Assembly (NCBI GenBank): GCA_003952965.2
Contig: CM025850.1
Location: 29,072,260 to 29,136,259, forward strand
DNA: 64,000 nucleotides
Direction: 5' to 3'
DNA from: Morella rubra
Taxonomy: Eukaryota; Streptophyta; Magnoliopsida; Fagales; Myricaceae
Below are positions 57,015-64,000 of the stretch, in pieces (position 1 is the stretch's first letter; every line of letters begins with the position of its first letter). Position numbers and translations under genes: made by a program. Under the pieces are notes generated by a model, which saw only the letters and a list, made by a program, of their open reading frames with translations, did not search any database and had not been told where the DNA came from.

Positions 57015-58190
57015 CCAAACAAAATTGGATGTCGTATTTATCCAAGTAACCAAGATATCACCCAACAAGATCTATGGGGTCTCAATACCTGTTGAGTCTA
57101 GCAATACCTGGAAGGAAGAGAAAATATCACTTCGAGCATACCGTACTTTGTCTAATACAATGATAAAGTGGAAGGGAAGGAAATGCCAGACAAATAAAAG
57201 CCAATTTTGAGGGTATGCCATCCCTTTCCCAGAAGCATTTCAATAAAACAAGCTATACATTCCTCAAGAACATACCGCACTTCGTGAATAGAATGCCAGA
57301 CCTATTGTAAGCCAGTTTTGAGGGTATCCCATCCCTTTCCCACAGTCTTCTCCACAAGAAGATATATAAGTCCCCTCAAAGAGTAGATCTTCGAAAAATA
57401 AAAGACCTCAACAATCGAATAGAAAAGAATTGTTGCGAATTTTGAGCATCTCAATGAAACACGAGATGCATTCCTCAAGTACATCATAAACCATTTCAGA
57501 AAACACGACCTATATTCCCGAAATGCAATTTTCTTCTGTACGCAATGAATGTTTCTTCAAATAAATGGAAACATTCCGACTCCCATTTCAATAATAAAGC
57601 GTCAACAAAAGACCTTAACCGACACCATCAACATAGTTGATCTTTCGCCTACAAACTACGTTTGAGATATACGTACCAGTACAAATCTACGGTTTTTTTT
57701 TTCTTGCTAATATTCGGGATACTCCCGCGTTTTCATCAAGGGTATGTTCCAAAAGGGCCGCTTTATCCCACAAATCATTTTCGAAAATTCCTCTTTCTCC
57801 TAGCTCGCTTGTCGATACGTTTCAATCAAAAGAAAACAGAGAAGAAACGCCAACTACAAGAGAGTGAAATGAATGTGATATACAAGCCTTACCTTAATCT
57901 ATACGATACGGAAATGAATATCAGAGATACGACTGGCTCTAACAAAGCTGGAAATAATAGGTGTAGACGGAAAGAACGAGAAAGAGCGAAGGAAACCAAA
58001 AGAGAGATGGCCAAATGGGGACTGGTAGGTAACAATTAGAGAGAGCGAACAATGTGGTGGGATGGCGGAGTGGTTTCTTGTTTGTTGTCAAGAGGTTCAA
58101 GAATCACGGAGTGGCTTTCATCGTTTGTGCAAAGCTTGCTATGTCTCGCTTCCCCAGCGCTCCGCTCTGCTCTAATCTGCAATGTGTCCG
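57015..58190 (-). other. IQM 5' leader region with degenerate tandem repeats
   Basis: About 1.2 kb separates the ATG from the TATA box, so a leader intron is likely. Within it are related blocks. AATGCCAGACnnAT, then AAGCCA, then TTTTGAGGGTATnCCATCCC, occurs at 57182 and 57292. CATTCCTCAAG, preceded by AATnAAACA, occurs at about 57250 and 57462. Open frames on either strand lack motifs. Confidence 0.5.
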
Positions 58191-58197
58191 AGGAGGA

Positions 58198-58207
58198 ATA
58201 TATATAC
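58198..58207 (-). promoter_or_regulatory. TATA box of the IQM gene
   Basis: On the minus strand TGTATATATATTCC lies just downstream of a CT-rich run (complement of the GA run at 58210-58228). A CT-rich tract next to a TATA box is a common plant promoter layout. Transcription would start near 58170. Confidence 0.5.
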
Positions 58208-58209
58208 AT

Positions 58210-58228
58210 AGAGAGAGAGAGAGAGAGA
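58210..58228. repeat. (GA)n microsatellite in the IQM promoter
   Basis: About nine GA units, which may act as a GAGA/CT element upstream of the TATA box. Confidence 0.8.
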
Positions 58229-58391
58229 CGGGGAAAGAGGCGCGTCGGGCGAGTGAAGTAATAGACAGATGGACGACTCCACGTGTTATTGACCGCAAAT
58301 AAGTTTTTTTTAATTTTTCCCAAGACTATTCTTATTTTAAAAAAAAAAAAAAACAGACACGGTTTTTGAAAATTTACGCAAATGACACCCG

Positions 58392-58970
58392 TAAGAACAT
58401 TATTAGCAGCTTCTTTAAATTTGGTTTTCTATTTTAACTTAAAAGCACACTTCTTTATTTTAACTATCAACTTTTTAAAAACAGTCCCAGCAGCTTCTCT
58501 ATTTTAACTATCTATTTTTACTATTCTATTTAAATATTATTTTTCAAAAAAATTTTTATTTTTTCTCTAACATTTATATTTTTAAATATTTATTTTTAAA
58601 GGTATAGGAGGAAGGAAAGAAAAAGAAAAAAATAAAATAAAAGAGAGGGAGAACATGAGATCTGGAAAAAGAAAAGAAAAAAAATAAAAGAGAGGGAGAG
58701 CGTGAGAGAAGAAAAAAAATAAAAAGAAAATAAAAGAGAGAAGAGTGTGAGAGAAGAAAAGAAAAGAAAAAATAAAAATAAAAAGATAGATATTAATATT
58801 TTAAGATAGTGAAGTAAACAGTAGTTCTCTAAAAATAGAGAATCATTGTTCACATGTTAAAATTTGTTATAATAAAAAAGTTGATACATGGTGTTTTTTG
58901 ACTTTTTTGTTAAATTGGTTCTCTATTCTAATAAAATGTTAGAATAGAGAACCTGTTAAGAATGCTCTAA
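58392..58970. mobile_element. MITE with purine-rich internal repeats
   Basis: The left end TAAGAACATTATTAGCAGCT and the reversed right end TTAGAGCATTCTTAACAGGT are related terminal repeats. Each is followed by TTCT and T-rich CTATT runs. The interior (58610-58790) repeats GAGAGGGAGA, GTGAGAGAAGAAAA and AAATAAAA units. No coding capacity. The superfamily is uncertain. Confidence 0.55.
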
Positions 58971-61156
58971 GTCATATGCCATTAAAAAAGGCCTTCGCTC
59001 ACTGTCCCCCTAGTCATATGAAATTAAAAAATGTCCTCTTTCACTCCCTCGCAGGGACGTTTATAAACCCTACAATCTCTTGATACTAAATTTCCGAACT
59101 TGGTCCTGGGTATATTCATTGCTACAAATATTTAAAAAAAAAAATTATATTTTACAATATTCATCCAAAACTACTACAAAATTCAGATATACTCTCCAAA
59201 CTTTTAATATATTACAGTCCAAAACTATAATTTTATTTTTTAATTTGCAACTTACGTTGAGAATTAATCATTAAAATTAATAAATCAAAATTCTTATTTT
59301 TTGAAAAAACGTTCATATCGAGATTTTCACTGCAATTTTAAGCACCGATGAAGAAAAACGTTATACATGTCGCGGACCATCCTTATCTGCCTATATATAT
59401 ATATATCTTATGTGCCGGCTCTAACTAGAGGCAGTCCTCCCAAAATAGGGAGCCCTAAAAATGTGCATATTCCTTGTTGTGTTCCATTTTGTGAAATATT
59501 CTATATTATTTATAATCACTAAAAATTAATAATTTAAACTATCTAATCTCTTCATTTATATAAAGGTTTCATTAGTTCTTTATTGAAAAAAAAAATAGGA
59601 CCTATAAAAAAATATTATTGATAATTACATGATTGCTTCTAAAAAAGAAGTTTTTCAAAATAAAAATTATTAAATTAATAAAATGATCAAAATAATAAAA
59701 TCTACATTATCAACTGAAAAGTAAAATACTAATAAATCTTAAATACACGCATAAGTAATATTGCAGAAAAGCTAAAAGAATGATTTTTACCTAAACTTTA
59801 TTAATATCTAAATATAAAATATTCAATACCTTATTATAAAAAGCCTCATTTAAGCCATACGAATGCTCAATTATAATTTTTGTTTATCCGGATCGTCGTA
59901 TGAAAATAATTAATTAAAAATCCCCAAACGCAGTTCATGGTTAAGATATGGTACAGTCATGGCAGAAGATGGTGGTGGGTAATATGATAATATGATAATT
60001 ACAATAAGTTCTCTTCTGCAAACTCAACGAAATTATTTAAGAAAATTAAATAAATAAAAAAACAATAAACTTCCAACAGTTGTATTTCTTATCGGACGGC
60101 GGACGTCGCTTTGTTTAATTACTTATATTCCTAAGTCCAACTGAGGCATATAATATAACCCTACACGTCAACTATAGGCTTGCGTGAGTCTTAAGTCCTA
60201 AACCCGCCACACAAAATACTACCTTCTGCAGTCTGTAAAATAATCATTTGGAAATATTGGTGAAGTTATTCATTAGTTCATTAATATTTCTAGATTTATT
60301 TTTGTGCTTTTAATTAATATTTAAATTAAATAAGCTGCTATGAACATCAGGGATCGGACTTAATTATAATCACCAAAAATGATTTTCAACTAAATCTTCC
60401 CTCAACTCTATTTGACTGAAAAAGAAAAAAAGAAAAAAGTTGTAATTTAGTTTTCACACTGCAAAAATTTGACCATTTCACAAATAAATTCAAATTTTCA
60501 GATCCAAAAGGTCACTTAATTGAAAGTCTCTGATAGAGAGAAAATAATACTTACAAATAAATTCAAATTTCAAAAAATTATATAAAAAACAACTCATAAT
60601 GTATATCAAAAATCTCGTTATCTAAGTTTTTTTTACTTAAAAGAATTAGTCCATTCCCATTAAGATGAGTGTAGGCTAATTTTTGAGTAACAAAGAGAAA
60701 TTATGTGTTGCAAGCTACTCAAATGAGCCCGCATAGATAAATTTTAGAGAGTTAGAGAATACTCATCTATATTGGTATGACTCTCACTTACGATATTCAT
60801 CTAATGAAAAATTCGCCTTTACCACCGCGATCCGCGATGAGTAGTACATGCTCATTTGATTTACATAGTTTATCAAGGACTATAAAAATAAGTATATATA
60901 TACTCCCTTTTTTTTTTGTCAATTTTTCAAAGTGAACCCAACCCATCACATTACTATATCAAGTGGAACATGACTTAAAAAAACAAAAAAAATGTGAACA
61001 TGACTTTTTTTTCTATCTAGTTAAAACTTTAAAAAAACTATAGAAAACTTCAAAAATTATTTTGTATTATTTACAAGTAACATCTAGCTTAAGATAGCCC
61101 GTAAAATGATGGTTCTAATCCAACCCCATTAATCCTTGGAAAAGGCAAAACTGAGG

Positions 61157-61312
61157 CGTATTGACTAAACGTAGAAGAAAAAAAAAAAGAGGCGTATTGA
61201 CTATAAAGGTTGACCGCTTTTACCCTAGATGTAATCCACCTCCATTCAACCTAAAAAGCTTGACTGAAAAAAAAAAAAAACCCTAGAATGGTTGACGGCT
61301 TTTATCCTAGCT
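61157..61312. repeat. Local duplication
   Basis: GGCGTATTGACTA occurs twice (about 61157 and 61192). GTTGACnGCTTTTAnCCTAG occurs twice (about 61211 and 61288). This looks like a decayed tandem duplication of about 78 bp. Confidence 0.55.
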
Positions 61313-63534
61313 GTCTACGTCATTGTGGTTTTATTTTTTTTTTTATTTTACAAAAGTTTTCTATTTTCTTTTTCTTTTTCCCACCGTCAGTGTGTTGTCG
61401 GTACCATGGTCGTACGGGAACTCTTCAGAATCTGACAAGGCGAGTTATTCTGAACCCACGGGCCCTCCCCACAGGTGATCATCACGCACTCTCTCTCTCA
61501 TGGCTTTTGTTAGAGCGTCCTAATCACGTACTGAAACTGGAGTGAGCATTGGTAGTTTTCCAAAGTCAAAAGCATGTCTGAGACAAGCTTTGTCCATCAC
61601 CATCTGTCGCTCACACTTGTGACATATTAAAGGGCAAACAGCTAAGGTACTTTGATCCGTACGGACCTCCAAAATAGCCAAAATAGGAGTGAGTGGCATT
61701 AAAGACCGTGCCCGTGTTGCCTTCCGCATGGGCTTCTGAGTTTGGTGGCCGTAGGTGAAGGCCAGGGCATTCCGCGGCGCGTCTCAACTTTTTTTCCAAC
61801 TGGAGCAGAGATAGAATGGTTCAGTTGAGATTAATAATATCTAAGCACGAACGTGTTCTAAGAGCTGTCTCGCTCTCATATACTCTCTTCGAATTCGTGC
61901 TGTACTTAAATTTTGAGATAATACTCGTTACGACCAATGTTCAAACAAATATATTGCATATCTACATAGGTTTAGGTAATTTTGAAAAGTAAAAACTTTT
62001 AAGAATTTTGAGTATGTAAGAAAAAAAATTTTAAGTTTAAAAATATTTAATTTTTATAAAGTTTAATAAAAAATAAGGAAACGTATTTAAGATTTGATGA
62101 TTTTTTGTTTAAATATAGTTTATTTAAAAGTAAGGAGAGAGAATATTTGAGTACTTTTTTAATAAAAAAATATTAAATTGATGCGCAAAGCTATTGAAAT
62201 TTATGAAAATTTTTGAGATTTTAGTGTTTAGTTCTAAAAAATTTGAGTTTTTGAAAATTTTTTCTTAAAAAGTCCAAAATATTTTGATATCCAAACCGTA
62301 AGTTTAATAGTATAGGACACAAAATTTATCAATACATATATCGTGCTCCCTCATAAAATATGAGATGAGGGTCATGTGTAACACACGTAAAACGAATTTT
62401 ATCTAAATTAATTGAAAAATGAAACTACAATAAAGACGTAATTTAGAAGATTTAGTTATAACAAGTGATAGTTTATGGAATAGTTAAGAAAATAATGATA
62501 TTTCATTAAAGTTATTGTAATGTATCCAAAAAAAAATAAAAATTAAAATCCTTTCGTTTAAAATGATTGGAGAACTCAAACACACAATTTGTAAAAAGAT
62601 GTTAAAGTGAATATTTTACTTACTAATTTAACTTTTAGCTTGGAAAAAATTTCAATCAAGAAATCTGGAGAGGCATGCAAGAAGGTAAATTGTCGTGTAA
62701 TAAAATTTTCACTTCCGAGGGACAGGAATATAAATTACTACGGAACTTTTTTCATTTTTGGTAGGTAAAAATTAAAAATTACTTAAGAAAATTTTCGACC
62801 CCGGTCCTCCTCCTCGTCTCCACCTGTTGGTAAGAACGAACTCGAGCCTTGAGACTAGCGCATGACCTATCGCTTCTAGAGGTTGCTTGATTATTGACTC
62901 GCTCTTAATGATGTCTGTCGAGAATTTCATAATTTTGTTGGTATTTGGTAAAAAACAATACGTGAGTAGATGCTATTGGAGTATTGGGTCAAACATTCAC
63001 AATAGTAATCTAATGTTGTAATTATCGAAATTAGCAAGCAAAACAATGAGAAGTAGTTTTTGCCTTCCCCCCACTTTATCCAATGGAAATTATTTATAAA
63101 ACACACACAAAACTCTGACCTAATGGGGGGAACAATTTGCAGCTGGAGAGCACCACCAAGTATAAAATTTAAACGCCCAAAATAAAAAAAATATTTGCGA
63201 AGTGGAATTTGGATTAGATTATAGGTGTACGTACCAGACAGCTGTACCGATTGGTCGGTTAGGACTGCCCTTTTTAATTTTGGTCCCACGCGCAAATCTC
63301 TGAAAGCTTAAGGTTGTCGGTGCTCACTTCAGCGCATAGACTGGGCTAATACGTCAAAAACATTATCACTTCACTGGTCTTGAACTTAAAGTACCAAACA
63401 CTTGTGAAGAAAGACTAATTTGCCTCCTAGTCTGGCTGCAACCCTTCCAGAGGGGGATCACGATTTTCTCGTATCTTTTGAGATCTGATCGACACTTGAT
63501 GGAGAGATCCCATCTCATCTTCTTTTCTCACAAA

Positions 63535-63830
63535 ATATCATTTACATCTGAGGATTTGTGAAAAATAAATTTAGGTGCTCAATATTATTTTTAATATATA
63601 AATATAAAAGATTTATTCTATCTAATTAGAAGAGAACTAGTAAGTTAAAGAGAATTTTTATTTTATTTTTTTTTAAAATAAGGATTTTAACATCTTTTTT
63701 AAGATTTAGATTTACGGAGAGAATTCAAGAGTTTTTTTTGTCTCTTCATCTATCTTTTTTCAACAACACAGTATTTACAGTTTAGATTTGTGAGAAATAA
63801 ATTTAGGAGCTGAATATTGTACTTGACATA
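63535..63830. repeat. Direct repeat about 230 bp apart
   Basis: ATTTACATCTGAGGATTTGTG, shortened by substitutions, then AAATAAATTTAGGTGCTCAA near 63540 is repeated as ATTTACAGTTTAGATTTGTG, then AAATAAATTTAGGAGCTGAA, near 63772. It may be two arms of a decayed element. Confidence 0.5.
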
Positions 63831-64000
63831 TATGTATAGGTGTTAATATCTTTGTGCATAGGAAATTATTATAGCAATATCATCTTCATGTCATCACAAA
63901 AAAGAAAAAAGAAAAAGAGAAGTAATAAAAGAAGGGAGACAAATCATTTTGCACCCCAAATTATGGCAAAGAAGATGTCTGTTGGTTGGATTTAAGTATG

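Larger units (their letters stand above)
58971..64000. other. AT-rich intergenic region, no gene supported
   Basis: Only short motif-less frames. Noted inside: a TA microsatellite near 59393-59406, a locally duplicated block at 61157-61312, a stretch near 62460-62520 resembling the right arm of the element at 12534-13082, and a duplicated block at 63540/63772. No tRNA, rRNA or transposase signature was recognised. Confidence 0.5.

Noticed and set aside
56518..57210. 230-codon plus-strand frame
   Set aside because: Antisense to IQM exon 1 and its leader.
1..64000. CRISPR arrays, operons, rRNA or tRNA genes
   Set aside because: Eukaryotic nuclear sequence. Repeats seen are transposon ends or microsatellites, and no clover-leaf or rRNA signature was recognised by eye.

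Overview
This is nuclear DNA from a flowering plant, almost certainly a eudicot and probably woody with a TE-rich genome. The evidence is GT-AG introns, plant-specific gene families (a P-class PPR protein and an IQM calmodulin-binding protein), plant Ty1/copia, LINE and PIF/Harbinger elements, and AT-rich spacers full of MITEs. I cannot name the species.

Four host loci can be supported. (1) The left edge (1-77, minus) may be the first codons of a gene that continues out of the window. (2) A complete eIF3c gene (TIF3C; CDS 7119-11611, plus, three coding exons, 942 aa) has a telo-box promoter and a leader intron. (3) A single-exon 629-aa PPR gene lies at 34300-36189 (minus). (4) A complete eight-exon IQM gene encodes 642 aa (CDS 53823-57014, minus), with a TATA box near 58.2 kb.

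The rest is mainly mobile DNA. Region 1.4-5.2 kb holds two solo LTRs of one copia family, one of them inside a foldback element with tandem repeats. Region 12.2-14.2 kb holds three more inverted-repeat elements, one nested in another. Region 15-32 kb is a decayed plant LINE (DUF4283 and zinc-knuckle ORF1; EN-RT-RNase H ORF2) split by three later insertions: a TIR element, a degenerate copia element with a shortened 5' LTR, and a gag-only copia-like element with two full LTRs.

The most interesting region is 36498-47741. It is an 11.2-kb PIF/Harbinger element bounded by TAA target duplications and matching TIRs. It carries a decayed Myb/SANT-like gene, a DDE transposase whose catalytic Glu is replaced by Lys, a ribosomal protein eL43 (RPL37A) pseudogene, an unrecognised two-exon ORF with a TATA box, and a small ORF with a hydrophobic C-terminus. 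Just outside its left end, directly upstream of the PPR gene, is a genomic fragment copied from the 5' part of eIF3c, intron included. Region 47.8-51.6 kb holds two LINE fragments meeting tail to tail. Region 59-64 kb is AT-rich and has no gene I can support.

The host genes are unrelated housekeeping or signalling genes and form no functional unit. What links the region is repeated transposon nesting and capture of pieces of translation-machinery genes (eIF3c and eL43).
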